From Elusimicrobia bacterium GWA2_56_46 (lineage in GTDB: Bacteria > Elusimicrobiota > Elusimicrobia > Elusimicrobiales > UBA9959), in the NCBI GenBank assembly GCA_001799575.1, contig MGTT01000010.1:46272-110271 (forward strand): a stretch of DNA of 64,000 nt, in the 5' to 3' direction. Below, piece after piece: positions 32,319 to 41,354 of the stretch; position 1 is the stretch's first letter, and each line of letters starts with the position of its first letter. A program made the translations under genes and the position numbers. A model generated the notes under the pieces. It worked only from the letters and a program-made list of their open reading frames with translations, searched no databases and was not told the origin of the DNA.

Positions 32319-32564
32319 TTATTTCTTTCGGATGACGAAAAGGCTGTCGTGGCCGTCGCGTTCCAGCACGCCCAGGTACTCGTGGCCTGTCTTGGCGCAC
32401 CAGGCGGGGATGTCCTCGCGGCTGCCTTTGTCGCCGGAAAGTATCTCCAGCACTTTGCCCACGGCCACGCCGGCTATGCCCTTTTTGGCTTCCAGCAGGG
32501 GTCCGGGACAGGCCATCGAGCGCGCGTCCACGGTCTTATCGGCTTTTATCTGGCTAAGGTCCAT
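32319..32564 (-). CDS. tusA: TusA/SirA-family sulfur carrier
   Basis: 81 residues. The conserved CPGP motif (ARSMACPGPLLEAKKGI) contains the persulfide-carrying Cys19 (CPxP). The family relays sulfane sulfur to DsrE/TusBCD-type acceptors, matching the DsrE2-like gene in this operon. Strong RBS (GGAGGA). Confidence 0.92.
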   Translation of the reverse strand: MDLSQIKADKTVDARSMACPGPLLEAKKGIAGVAVGKVLEILSGDKGSREDIPAWCAKTGHEYLGVLERDGHDSLFVIRKK

Positions 32565-32579
32565 ATTATTCCTCCAGCG

Positions 32580-32882
32580 CTAAATATCGAAGTTGGGACA
32601 GTAAAGTTTCTTTATCCTGGCTATCAGATTCGCCAGCCTGGGGTCTTTTATACTGTAGAAGATGCGGTTGGCGTCGCGGCGCTTACCGATAAGCCCCCGG
32701 TCGGTGAGAACGCGCAGATGCTGCGAGATATTCCCCTTTGTCGTGCCGAGCTTTTCCATCAGTTCGTTTACGAACATTTCCCTCTTCAGCAGCATACATA
32801 TTATCAGAAGGCGGGAAGGGTGGGCAATGCTGGAGAGCGTGCGGGCGATCCGCTCGGCCTTGGAAAGCACGGCTTTGTTCAT
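32580..32882 (-). CDS. ArsR-family repressor with two cysteines (SqrR/BigR-like)
   Basis: 100 residues. The winged helix (HPSRLLIICMLLKREMFVNE, then TTKGNISQHLRVLTDRGLI) is complete. The only cysteines are Cys29 in helix 2 and Cys95 near the C-terminus (KKLYCPNF). These are the same structural positions as the persulfide-sensing pair of SqrR/BigR/YgaV, and no ArsR/SmtB metal-site motif is seen. As first gene of the Hdr/TusA/DsrE operon it probably represses it through the palindrome at 32888–32911, with relief by sulfane sulfur. The sensing chemistry is inference. Confidence 0.85.
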   Translation of the reverse strand: MNKAVLSKAERIARTLSSIAHPSRLLIICMLLKREMFVNELMEKLGTTKGNISQHLRVLTDRGLIGKRRDANRIFYSIKDPRLANLIARIKKLYCPNFDI

Positions 32883-32887
32883 ATATA

Positions 32888-32919
32888 GTAGTTTAGGATA
32901 TTCTAAACTACCTTGTCAA
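32888..32919 (-). promoter_or_regulatory. Operator and promoter of the arsR–hdr operon
   Basis: GTAGTTTAG and CTAAACTAC (32888–32896 and 32903–32911) form a perfect 9-bp inverted repeat with a 6-bp centre, a usual ArsR operator shape. On the minus strand it follows a consensus -35 TTGACA (32919–32914) and covers a -10-like TAAACT 18 nt downstream, just before the arsR start. Binding would block the promoter. Confidence 0.75.
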
Positions 32920-32932
32920 CAACTCCGGCGGA

Positions 32933-35584
32933 CTATTTTATGCTCCAGTAGCCGCCGGCTTCCGTTTTCTTTATCCGGGCCGAGTTTCCATTGACCTCTA
33001 CGTGCTCATAGACCGAGGAAGTCTCTTCCCTCTTTATGTTCTTCCGGTAGATCCGGCTCCGGATCGCCATATTGTAGGAGGCGGTATATATGCCGTTCCC
33101 GTCTCCCACTATCTGCAGATTGGATAGTTCCACGCTTATCTCGTCGAAGAGGCGGAAGATCCGGGTGAACTGCTCGTTGAGATCCGCGGCGGTGACGCCG
33201 TCCCCCGCGCTCCAGTCGTCGGAGACGAAAGACATGACTCCGGCGGCGTTCCTGGATTCGTACGCGTTTTCAAAATTTTCGTACATTTTTTTTACGATCG
33301 CGAGGCCCGGATCGCGCTTGTCCTGCGCTTCCGCCAGTTCCTTTATTCTCCTGGCTTCCGTCAGGGCTTTGCCGGCCGGACTGTCCCAGAAAGCCGCGAT
33401 GGTTTTTTCAAGTTCATCCCGCCTGATCCCGGCCTGTTTCGTCCAGAATCCGGTGCGTTCCAGAAGCGGGGCCGATCCCGATCCGAAAAGGGGCGCTTTC
33501 CTTACTTCTTCTATTATTGCCCGCGTTTCCTCATCGGCTCTTTGGGAGGGCTCGAATATTTTCGCGATCTCGGCGGCGTACCGTATGGAGTCCATCTTTT
33601 CAAGATAGGCAAGGTCTTTTGAAGTGTTGTTCTTGAATTCTGAAATGGCCTTCCCGTAGGCCGAAACCAGCTTGTCACTCTGTTTTTTCAAGTATTTGAG
33701 AGCGTCTTCGGCTCCGAACATCAGCGCCGCTCCCGAGATCCTTTCGGACTGCCAGCCTTCAGTTCCGGAGAGATCCGGAGAATATTCGGCGGTTTTTTTA
33801 AGGATGGAATCCATGGCGTCTTTATGGGCTTTGTTCTCGGCCATATAGCGTATCGTGCTCGCTTCCGTCATAAGCGGAGCCATGGACATCGCGTTTATCT
33901 CGGTGAATCTGCCGAGAAGGTCGTTGTAAAGTACGGTTCCCGCCCCGGAAGCTTTTTCCATCGCTGAAAAGGCCGGTTTGGCGGCCGCGATCCTGGCTTC
34001 CAGATCCGCGAGATCGTATTTCCCGTCATAGGAAAACTCGGTCACGAAGTCGTAGGGCAGGGCGTTTACGACCTCGGCCTTTTTGGCGAATTCTTCCGTT
34101 ATTTTCCGCAGTTGGGAGACCACCTGCGGTTTGTAATCTTTGAATCCCTGTAATTTGGCCGCGTATGACTCGGCGAAACTTCTGGCTTCCGCGTAGATCG
34201 CGTCCTTTTCGCCGGCCGCTTTTGAGGACAGGTTCCGGAATCTGGATTCGAGCCCCTCGGTCGCCGTCGTGTACACTTCTATGTACTTTAACGGCGACGC
34301 GTAGTAAGAGGTCCAGAGGGTCATGTTCTTTACGTTCTCCGGCTCGCTTACGTAAAACCCCAGGGGCCTGTAAGTGTCGTAAACCGACTTCCACTGCGCG
34401 GTATAGCCGGAGATATTCGTTATTAGTGGTTCTATCCGGGTTTTTATCTCGTTTTTCCGGTTTTCAAGGTACTCCCTGTACTTTTTGATATGATCGGCCT
34501 CGTATCCGGCGGAGTTTTCCAGACTTTGCATATTGCTGTAAGTTCTGGACGCGGTGAGGCTCTCTTCTAGATAGATCAGGGAGTAAAGTATATCCTTCAC
34601 TTCGTCCGTGCCGTCATATCTGGCGGTTCTGTACAGCCCTTCAGGTTTTTTGAAAGAATTCCAGGCGTCCTCCGCCGCTTTTGCTTCGCTGTTGATCCTT
34701 ATTTTCAGGGACTTTATATAATTGTCGATGGATTCCTGTATCTTTCTCTTTTTTTCCACGGGATCGTCTTTCGGCCCTATGGGAGCGGGCGGCACTTCCG
34801 CGGGCCGCGTTATGTTGGTGTCTACGAGGCCGGACGCCTCTATCTTTTTCATCTTCTCGGCTGTTTTTTCGGCGTTCTTCTTCTCTTCTTCTTTCCTTAT
34901 CGCGGCCTGGTTGTTTAAAAAATCCCCTTTCTTCTTCATTTCGTCCAGCTGATTGGACAGGTATTTAAGCTGGTAGTCGTTCTTTTCTATCTCGCTTTCC
35001 ATGTCGAAGATCATTTGTCTCAGCTCGGGGAGTTTGTCTTTGAGAGTCCTTCCGTCGGATTCGTCCTGTATGAGCTGCCGCGCTTTGAGCAGAATTTCAA
35101 TATTGTCCCGGGAAAGCTGGCCGCCAAGTTCGTTCTGATCCGCCTTATTGAAGATGTATGTCCCTACTTTTACGGCGTCGCTGTAACCCGGAACCCCGGC
35201 GGCTTCCTTGGCGCCTTCCACGGCCGCTTTCCCCGCCACCCATTTTAACGCGGCCTTGCCTCCTTCCTTGGCGACCACGGCGGCGCCTCCGGTGACTATC
35301 CCTACGGCCGTGAAGCCCACGTCCACGACCTTGCAGGCCTTGGCGATATTGTCCCGCTGGATCATTTCCTCCACCGAGATCTTCGCCTGGCTGAGCCTGT
35401 TGAGGACTTCGTAACTGGAAGATTGGGTCTTTATTTTTTCTTTCAGGGCTTTGTGGGCCGTATTGGCTTCAAGGGAAAGCTGCGCAAGCTGATCCTGGGC
35501 GTCCGAGTACGAGACAGGGGATACATAGGCGGCGAGGTTCCCGCCGCCGCATAAGAACAGTATGGAAAAAAACAACGCTTTCAC
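32933..35584 (-). CDS. Large secreted helical protein with C-terminal SnoaL-like domain
   Basis: 883 residues from the GTG at 35584. This start is preceded by GGGGG, gives a signal peptide (KALFFSILFLCGGGNLAAYV), and avoids the 97-nt overlap the longer frame has with the upstream gene. The mature protein is long, charged and mostly helical, with coiled-coil stretches near residues 190–260. The last about 125 residues (KKMYENFENAYESRNAAGVM, then FVSDDW) look like an NTF2/SnoaL-type domain. A similar domain occurs in the upstream gene product. The family is not recognised; it is probably periplasmic. Confidence 0.65.
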   Translation of the reverse strand: MKALFFSILFLCGGGNLAAYVSPVSYSDAQDQLAQLSLEANTAHKALKEKIKTQSSSYEVLNRLSQAKISVEEMIQRDNIAKACKVVDVGFTAVGIVTGGAAVVAKEGGKAALKWVAGKAAVEGAKEAAGVPGYSDAVKVGTYIFNKADQNELGGQLSRDNIEILLKARQLIQDESDGRTLKDKLPELRQMIFDMESEIEKNDYQLKYLSNQLDEMKKKGDFLNNQAAIRKEEEKKNAEKTAEKMKKIEASGLVDTNITRPAEVPPAPIGPKDDPVEKKRKIQESIDNYIKSLKIRINSEAKAAEDAWNSFKKPEGLYRTARYDGTDEVKDILYSLIYLEESLTASRTYSNMQSLENSAGYEADHIKKYREYLENRKNEIKTRIEPLITNISGYTAQWKSVYDTYRPLGFYVSEPENVKNMTLWTSYYASPLKYIEVYTTATEGLESRFRNLSSKAAGEKDAIYAEARSFAESYAAKLQGFKDYKPQVVSQLRKITEEFAKKAEVVNALPYDFVTEFSYDGKYDLADLEARIAAAKPAFSAMEKASGAGTVLYNDLLGRFTEINAMSMAPLMTEASTIRYMAENKAHKDAMDSILKKTAEYSPDLSGTEGWQSERISGAALMFGAEDALKYLKKQSDKLVSAYGKAISEFKNNTSKDLAYLEKMDSIRYAAEIAKIFEPSQRADEETRAIIEEVRKAPLFGSGSAPLLERTGFWTKQAGIRRDELEKTIAAFWDSPAGKALTEARRIKELAEAQDKRDPGLAIVKKMYENFENAYESRNAAGVMSFVSDDWSAGDGVTAADLNEQFTRIFRLFDEISVELSNLQIVGDGNGIYTASYNMAIRSRIYRKNIKREETSSVYEHVEVNGNSARIKKTEAGGYWSIK

Positions 35585-35601
35585 AAAGCCCCCGTAAGAC
35601 C

Positions 35602-36816
35602 TCAAAATTTCTTCACCTTGAAAGTCACGGTCTCGTCGGTCGCGCTGGGCATGGAAACGGGTTCCACGCAATAGAACTCCGCGTTTAAATGGAAGCAATA
35701 GGCGTTTCCGGTGACCACGGCTATGCTGCCGGCGGCGGCGTAGCCGGCCAGGTCTTTTACTTCGGCGGAAGTCAGGTAGTAGAGCGATTTACTGAATCCT
35801 TTCGATTGAGTGGGAGACGAGTAGCCGATCCCGCTCGTCCAGTCATAAAACCAGACGTCCAGGCCGGGGCCGCAGGATTTTTCCCCCGTTGAAAATCTGT
35901 ACGACGGGAACGTCCCCGAACACGTATGGGTGACGGTCTGCATCCCGCCGCCAATGTCTCCGGTTTCGTCAAGAACAAGGTTTGAGGCCGTATTCCCGGC
36001 CACTTCTCCGGTCGCCACATTGGAAGCGTCGGAAAGGCCGAATACCAGCGGCTGCTTCATGCTGTAAAGCGCGAGTTTTCCCTCCTTGGAATCGAATACG
36101 AATTCCGTTATCCCGGTGTCCTGGCTGGAGGCGCCGCTTTTGTTGACGAAAACCATCCGGTTGTAGGTTATGGAAACGAAAACCCTGCCCTGCGAACCGG
36201 CGGCGACGTTGTTGATGGCGTAACGCATCGTGATATTGCTCAGGGCGTCGAAATCCCTTTTTACGGCGCGTTCCAGGATGGCCTTGTCGCCCGCGAAATT
36301 CTCCCCCACGCCGGCCATGAAAGCGGACAGATTCTCGCTGTCGTATGCGGCGAACAGCGCGTCCAGCGTTTCCCTCACCTTGGCCTGGATGTTTTCCTCC
36401 GAAAGCGTTAATTCCTTGCGGGTTTCCTCCACCTTGTTGGTCTTGCCGGCGGTATCGGTGACCTCCAGATACATCACATAGGTCTTGCCTGTTTCGGGCT
36501 TGAACTGGTATTCGAACGTGCCGTTGTCGGCGAATTTCAGGTCCTGCCAGGTCGCCTTATCGTCCAGGGAGATCCTTATGGAACCGACGGCGCTCTTGCC
36601 CACGGAGGCTTTGCCGTTGAGTTTCAGCGTCCCATCCGGGCCCAGAGTTTCTTTGAATAATTTTATCTTGGCGCCGGTTTCGTCCACCGGGATCTTGTTG
36701 ATCTGCAGATATTTAAGCCCTACCTCATCGTTGGATTTTCCGAAGATCCACCACTTGGCGTCGGCAGAAGCCGATATCGCTAATATTGTTGCAAGTATCA
36801 AAATAATTTTTTTCAT
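35602..36816 (-). CDS. Secreted protein with Ig-like and NTF2-like domains
   Basis: 404 residues. A signal peptide (IILILATILAISASADA) is followed by an Ig/Big-like domain (about residues 60–130: LNGKASVGKSAVGSIRISLD, YVMYLEVTDTAGKTN). An NTF2/SnoaL-like domain (about 150–265: TLDALFAAYDSENLSAFMAG) comes next, then a Gly/Ser-rich C-terminal part with paired Cys. It is likely exported. It sits 17 nt upstream of the 883-residue gene and 78 nt downstream of the barrel gene, so the three probably form one operon. Function unknown. Confidence 0.65.
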   Translation of the reverse strand: MKKIILILATILAISASADAKWWIFGKSNDEVGLKYLQINKIPVDETGAKIKLFKETLGPDGTLKLNGKASVGKSAVGSIRISLDDKATWQDLKFADNGTFEYQFKPETGKTYVMYLEVTDTAGKTNKVEETRKELTLSEENIQAKVRETLDALFAAYDSENLSAFMAGVGENFAGDKAILERAVKRDFDALSNITMRYAINNVAAGSQGRVFVSITYNRMVFVNKSGASSQDTGITEFVFDSKEGKLALYSMKQPLVFGLSDASNVATGEVAGNTASNLVLDETGDIGGGMQTVTHTCSGTFPSYRFSTGEKSCGPGLDVWFYDWTSGIGYSSPTQSKGFSKSLYYLTSAEVKDLAGYAAAGSIAVVTGNAYCFHLNAEFYCVEPVSMPSATDETVTFKVKKF

Positions 36817-36839
36817 GATCAGTTATCTCCTTATTTACC

Positions 36840-36874
36840 GCCATAGGCCTTAGGCCATAAGTCATAGGCAGAAA
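36840..36874 (-). repeat. Heptamer array after the barrel gene
   Basis: Five units in exact register: GCCATAG, GCCTTAG, GCCATAA, GTCATAG, GCAGAAA. It lies 20 bp 3' of the barrel gene stop and 24 bp 5' of the next gene's start. No second arm. Confidence 0.75.
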
Positions 36875-36894
36875 CATTCCGATTTTTCAAACCT

Positions 36895-38493
36895 CTAAAA
36901 CGAGGTGTTTATCCCGACGGTTACGCTTTTTTCGCGGAAGTTGCGCGAAGCGGTGGAAAAGGAAAAGTCGTTTAGGTTCGCGCGCAGGAAAATGGCGGAA
37001 TCGTTCAGCTTCGCCATCAGCTTCGGGCGCCAGTAGGCGTTGAAAGCCGCGAAAGACTTAGTGGAGTCGTCAGTTCCGGCTTGTGATTTTCTGAGCATAT
37101 TCTGGCCGAACCTCAGATCGCCGGTCAGAGCGGCGTCCGGAGCCTCCAGGCCGAGACCGAGAGAGTACTCGTACAGTTTGTCGGTTTCGTCCGCAAGCTC
37201 GTCCTTCGAGTACCAGGTGCCGAGATTAACGGAGGGCTTAAGCACGATGGCTTTCAGCTGGTGGCGCGAGTTAAGGGAGGTATTAAAATTTACTTCTTTC
37301 GCGTCGCGCACCGCGGTTTTTGTCCTGTAAAGCGTATAGCCCAGGTTGGTGTCGGAGTCCAGAGCTCCCAGGCGGTCGCGGTAGTTCACGTTCATGTAAT
37401 GATCCGCGCCGCTGGAGCCCGCGCCGTACTTGCGGTCGAATTTATAAGAGAGGTCCGCGAAAGAATAGGGCCGGGAAGAGAAAGGTTTTTTTATGGCCGC
37501 GGAAATTTCCGGCTTCCAGTTCCTGGTCGTTCCCGCGGCTTTGGCGCCGTCGAGGTTGTTGCGGTACCAGAGCAGGCCCGGGGTCAGCGTGATCTGTTTT
37601 GTGTACTTGTAGCGCCACTTTGTTTTGACCTTGCGGCGGTCCGGACTGGCCGCGCCCAGGGCCGAAAAGAAATCCGGTTCCACGTTTTCGTATTCTATGG
37701 AGACGCGGCTGGGGTCGGCGTCGCCCACCAGCTCTATGCGGGCCGCGTTGCCTTTTGACGAGGTTCTGGCCGCGCCGGCGGAAGCGGAGAGATCCATATC
37801 GGACAGGGCGTATTCGCCGGCGGCGGTCAGGCCCGGCATTGGCGCATAATTAAAATCTAAAGCGTAATTTTTAGCGTTGTAAAGCGGATCCGTCGCGTTT
37901 ATCCGTCCGGTGTCCCTGGCTGATACGGCGCTCAGGCCGGCCCAAAAGCCGTCGTTAACGTTCTGTTTAAGGCGCAGTCCCGCGGCCTGCCTGCTTACGG
38001 CGCGGGTAGCCGGGTCTTTCCAGACGCTGTCCCAGCGGGGATACGCCCAGCCCATTACAGCCGTCACTTCCGGCAGTTTGGTTCCGTCTTTCATGAAACG
38101 GTACGAGCCGCCTTTGAGCGAGGTTGCCAGCGTGTACTGCGAGAAAGATTCGAACACGTCTCCCGCGGTTATGGTGTGGACGCCGTTGGCGGCGCGGCCC
38201 TGGATATTTGTAAGGGAAACCTTTTTCGCGTCGTTGCGGAGATCGTCCGTGGCTTTTGCGCCGGCGGTATAGTTGTAGTTCCAGCCCCTGGCCGTCTTGC
38301 CGGAGCCGTAGAGATTAAGCACTTCGAGGTAATTGAGCCCCTCTGTCAGAGAGGAGGCGCTTTTGCCGGCTCCCGTGACGCTGTTGTTCGTGAATGAAAG
38401 TTCGTTCGAGGCGTGGAATTCGTTTTCAGCTCTGGCAACCTGCGCGCAGAAAACAAGGCACAGGGCGGAAAGCAAGGCGGCGTTCTTTTTCAT
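36895..38493 (-). CDS. Outer-membrane beta-barrel protein
   Basis: 532 residues. A signal peptide (ALLSALCLVFCAQVARAEN) is followed by repeated amphipathic strands with alternating aromatic residues (YSFADLSYKFDRKYG, HYMNVNYRDRLGALDSDTNL). The C-terminal strand ends in Phe (SVTVGINTSF), the usual BAM signal. It has about 22–26 possible strands, by rough count. Substrate unknown. It is first gene of a three-gene run with two secreted proteins, so it may export or anchor them. Confidence 0.75.
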   Translation of the reverse strand: MKKNAALLSALCLVFCAQVARAENEFHASNELSFTNNSVTGAGKSASSLTEGLNYLEVLNLYGSGKTARGWNYNYTAGAKATDDLRNDAKKVSLTNIQGRAANGVHTITAGDVFESFSQYTLATSLKGGSYRFMKDGTKLPEVTAVMGWAYPRWDSVWKDPATRAVSRQAAGLRLKQNVNDGFWAGLSAVSARDTGRINATDPLYNAKNYALDFNYAPMPGLTAAGEYALSDMDLSASAGAARTSSKGNAARIELVGDADPSRVSIEYENVEPDFFSALGAASPDRRKVKTKWRYKYTKQITLTPGLLWYRNNLDGAKAAGTTRNWKPEISAAIKKPFSSRPYSFADLSYKFDRKYGAGSSGADHYMNVNYRDRLGALDSDTNLGYTLYRTKTAVRDAKEVNFNTSLNSRHQLKAIVLKPSVNLGTWYSKDELADETDKLYEYSLGLGLEAPDAALTGDLRFGQNMLRKSQAGTDDSTKSFAAFNAYWRPKLMAKLNDSAIFLRANLNDFSFSTASRNFREKSVTVGINTSF

Positions 38494-38570
38494 TATGCGT
38501 TCTCCGTATCGGGGGCGTCGCTCAACGTATCAATAATAAGTAATTCCTTAGGGTATGTCAAACCGTCTTC

Positions 38571-38602
38571 GGGATTGGGATTGTGAATTGAAAATTTGTT
38601 AT
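38571..38602 (+). repeat. Possible degenerate heptamer array
   Basis: Successive 7-mers GGGATTG, TGAATTG, AAAATTT, GTTATTA share the pattern NNNATTK. It lies in the divergent promoter region between the barrel gene and the glutamine synthetase gene. It is weaker than the other arrays. Confidence 0.35.
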
Positions 38603-38642
38603 TATAAGTGTGCTTTTTAACCAGCTTGAGCGGGGTGTTTTT

Positions 38643-40139
38643 ATGTCAGCAGCCAAGATAAGCGCCAACAAACTTTCCGCGTTCCTGGATAAGTCTCCCG
38701 GCCTGTTCACCAAAAAGGATCTCGTTTCTTTTATCAAAGCCAACGGCATCAGAATGGTCAATTTCCGTTATATCGCCGGAGACGGCCGGCTGAAGACCCT
38801 CAACTTCGTGATCAACGACGAGAAATACCTGGACAGGATCCTGTCCGCCGGGGAGCGCGTGGACGGCTCCAGTCTTTTCAGGAACATCGACGCTTCGTCC
38901 AGCGACCTTTATGTGGTTCCGCGTTACAGGACCGCGTTCGTGAACCCGTTTTCCGAAGTGCCGGCCCTGGACATTCTCTGTTCCTTTTATATGCCGGACG
39001 GCGGGCCGTTCGCGAACTCTCCGGCCGAAATCCTCCGCCGGGCCGAAAGCGAATTTAAAAAAACTTCCGGCTTCGAATTCCACGCCCTGGGGGAACTGGA
39101 ATACTATATCATCTCCCCTAAGGATCCGCTTTATCCCATGAGCGCGCAGAAAGGATATCACGAATCGCAGCCTTTCGCCAAGTGGGAAGGTCTGCGCGCC
39201 TCCGCCATGGCCGCCATCTCCGAAGCCGGCGGCATGATAAAATACGGTCATTCCGAGGTCGGTTTCATACGCACCGGGGATTTTGAGATGAGCCAGCAGG
39301 AGATAGAATTTCTGCCTTCGCCGGCGGGCGACGCGGCCGACCAGCTGGCCGTGGCCAAGTGGATACTTTCCTCCATCGGCCGCAAGTACGGCGTCGCGCT
39401 TTCTTTCGCGCCCAAGATCTCCATCGGCCACGCCGGATCCGGCCTGCATTTCCATACCGCGCTGGTAAAGAACGGGCGGAACGCGATGATCGAAAAAGGC
39501 GGACTCTCTTCCCCCGCTAAAAAGGCCATCGCGGGGTTCCTGGCGCAGGCCAGATCCCTTACCGCTTTCGGCAACACGGTACCCACCTCTTATTTCCGCC
39601 TGGTGCCGCATCAGGAGGCGCCCATCAATATTTGCTGGGGTTACCGGAACCGTTCGGCGCTGGTGCGGGTGCCGCTCGGCTGGCTCAGGGCGGGCAATAT
39701 GATAAAGGACGCCAACCCCCTGGCCGCGAAAGACGCGGCGCCGGTGGAACATCGCCAGACCGTGGAATTCCGGTCCGCGGACGGTTCCGCGGACATTCAC
39801 TTGTTCCTGGCCGGCCTCTGCGTGGCCGCCAGGCAGGGCTTTATGATGAAGGATCCTCTCGGCTACGCGGAAAAACTGTACGTGGATAAGAGTATTTCCC
39901 AATCCGAATATAAAACCCTCAACGAGTCTCTTCCCAAACTGCCCGCCTCCTGCTATGAGTCCGCCCGGGAACTGGAAAAGGCGCGGGCGGTCTATGAAGA
40001 CAAAAGCGTCTTCACCCCGGTAGTGATAGACGGGTTGATAAAACGGCTCAGGAGTTACGATGACCGCAATCTCAGCGAACGTCTCTACGGCAAGGAAGAA
40101 GAGATCAAAAAGCTCGTAGAGGAATTCCTGTATTGTTGA
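38643..40139 (+). CDS. glnA: Glutamine synthetase family protein
   Basis: 498 residues from the ATG at 38643 (GGGG 8–11 nt upstream; an upstream GTG at 38610 lacks an RBS). GS motifs are the beta-grasp domain, the Mg-binding ELEYYIISP, VGFIRTGDFEMSQQEIEFLP, the ATP-site GHAGSGLHFHTALVK, and VPTSYFRLVPHQEAPINICWGYRNRSA with the catalytic Arg. No clear adenylylation Tyr loop is visible and the C-terminus is extended, so regulation may differ from GSI-beta. Monocistronic by spacing. Confidence 0.88.
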   Translation: MSAAKISANKLSAFLDKSPGLFTKKDLVSFIKANGIRMVNFRYIAGDGRLKTLNFVINDEKYLDRILSAGERVDGSSLFRNIDASSSDLYVVPRYRTAFVNPFSEVPALDILCSFYMPDGGPFANSPAEILRRAESEFKKTSGFEFHALGELEYYIISPKDPLYPMSAQKGYHESQPFAKWEGLRASAMAAISEAGGMIKYGHSEVGFIRTGDFEMSQQEIEFLPSPAGDAADQLAVAKWILSSIGRKYGVALSFAPKISIGHAGSGLHFHTALVKNGRNAMIEKGGLSSPAKKAIAGFLAQARSLTAFGNTVPTSYFRLVPHQEAPINICWGYRNRSALVRVPLGWLRAGNMIKDANPLAAKDAAPVEHRQTVEFRSADGSADIHLFLAGLCVAARQGFMMKDPLGYAEKLYVDKSISQSEYKTLNESLPKLPASCYESARELEKARAVYEDKSVFTPVVIDGLIKRLRSYDDRNLSERLYGKEEEIKKLVEEFLYC

Positions 40140-40175
40140 TCCCTGAATTTAAACTTTCAGTCTTCCTGGAAAAAC

Positions 40176-41354
40176 ATGGACTTTCTTACCTCCCGCGGCA
40201 GATTGCTGGTATCGCTGGTTCTGCTGGCGGCTGTCGGGTTGGTCTTTCTGTTCCTGCATTTGCGTTTTTCTCCGGAAGCCGTCCGCGCCCGCGCGGAAAA
40301 AATGGTCGTAATATCGAGCGGCACCATTTCCGGCAGCCTGGACGACATCCTTAAACAGCGCGGTTTAGCGGACGCGGAACGCTGGCGCATCTCAAAGGCT
40401 TACTCTAAAATTATTAATCTGCGGCGCCTGCGGCCGGAAGACGGTTATACCATAGTTTTTTCCACCGCTTTGTGTTTCAGGCACATGGTCCTCGAGAAGG
40501 ATTTCAGGCAGTACTTCGTGTTCCCGTCAACGGGCCCGGCTTACCTCGCCTATACCCGGGAAGTGCCGGTCAGCAGCGCTTCGGCCAGGGTAAGCGGCCG
40601 GATAAGCTCCTCGCTCTGGGAATCCATGAGCGCGCGGGGCGTGCCGCCGGATCTGATCCTTGATTATGCCGACGTGTTTTCCTGGTCCGTGGATTTCCTG
40701 ACCGAAGTGCGCGAAGGGGACAAGTACGATCTCATCTATGAATACCGCGCCGCGCCCGACGGCAGGATCGCCTCAAAAAAGATCCTTGCCGCCGTTTACG
40801 AGGGCGCCGAGACGGGGCGTAAGATCGCCGCGGCGTGGGGCAAGGGATATTATGACGAAACCGGCGGATCGGTGCGCAGCCTTTTTCTGCGGGCCCCGTT
40901 GCACTATCGCCGTATTTCCTCTTACTTTACCTACCACCGTTTTCACCCCGTCTTGAAGTACGTACGGCCTCATCTGGGCATCGATTACGCCGCCCCGGCG
41001 GGCACGCCGGTCTCGGCCGTGGCCGACGGCACGGTCGTCTGCGCCTCGTGGAAAGGCGGCTTCGGGAATTATGTGGAAATAAAACATACCGCCGGTTATG
41101 TGACCGCTTACGGCCATTTGCGCGGATTCGCCAAAGGCGTCAGGCCTGGCCGCAGGATCGGCCAGGGCGAGGTGATAGGGTATGTCGGGGCGACGGGCAT
41201 AGCCACCGGGCCGCATCTTGATTTCCGCGTGCGGCAGAACGGCGGCTTCATCAATTTTCTAAAAATGAAATACCGTTCAAGCGGGGGCCTGGGCGGAAAA
41301 GACCGGGCCGCCTACCTCGGCGGCCTCAAAACGCTGCTACCGGAGTATTTTTAA
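40176..41354 (+). CDS. M23 (LytM-type) murein endopeptidase-like protein
   Basis: 392 residues. A membrane anchor (LLVSLVLLAAVGLVFLFLHL) and an OapA/LysM-like middle region (about residues 80–200) precede the M23 domain, with VRPHLGIDYAAPAGTPVSAV (zinc ligands His and Asp) and VTAYGHLRGF. The usual HxH motif reads GPHLDF: the second His, normally a zinc ligand, is Asp. The Asp could still bind zinc, or the domain may be an inactive amidase or endopeptidase activator. It overlaps the convergent RMD1-like gene by 4 nt. Confidence 0.85.
   Translation: MDFLTSRGRLLVSLVLLAAVGLVFLFLHLRFSPEAVRARAEKMVVISSGTISGSLDDILKQRGLADAERWRISKAYSKIINLRRLRPEDGYTIVFSTALCFRHMVLEKDFRQYFVFPSTGPAYLAYTREVPVSSASARVSGRISSSLWESMSARGVPPDLILDYADVFSWSVDFLTEVREGDKYDLIYEYRAAPDGRIASKKILAAVYEGAETGRKIAAAWGKGYYDETGGSVRSLFLRAPLHYRRISSYFTYHRFHPVLKYVRPHLGIDYAAPAGTPVSAVADGTVVCASWKGGFGNYVEIKHTAGYVTAYGHLRGFAKGVRPGRRIGQGEVIGYVGATGIATGPHLDFRVRQNGGFINFLKMKYRSSGGLGGKDRAAYLGGLKTLLPEYF

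Noticed and set aside
26497..32882. Dissimilatory sulfate reduction locus
   Set aside because: The Qmo-like genes suggested it, but no aprAB, sat or dsrAB is in the window, so the pathway cannot be claimed.
38646..39902. 418-codon open frame antisense to the glutamine synthetase gene
   Set aside because: Shadow frame; no RBS and low-complexity translation.
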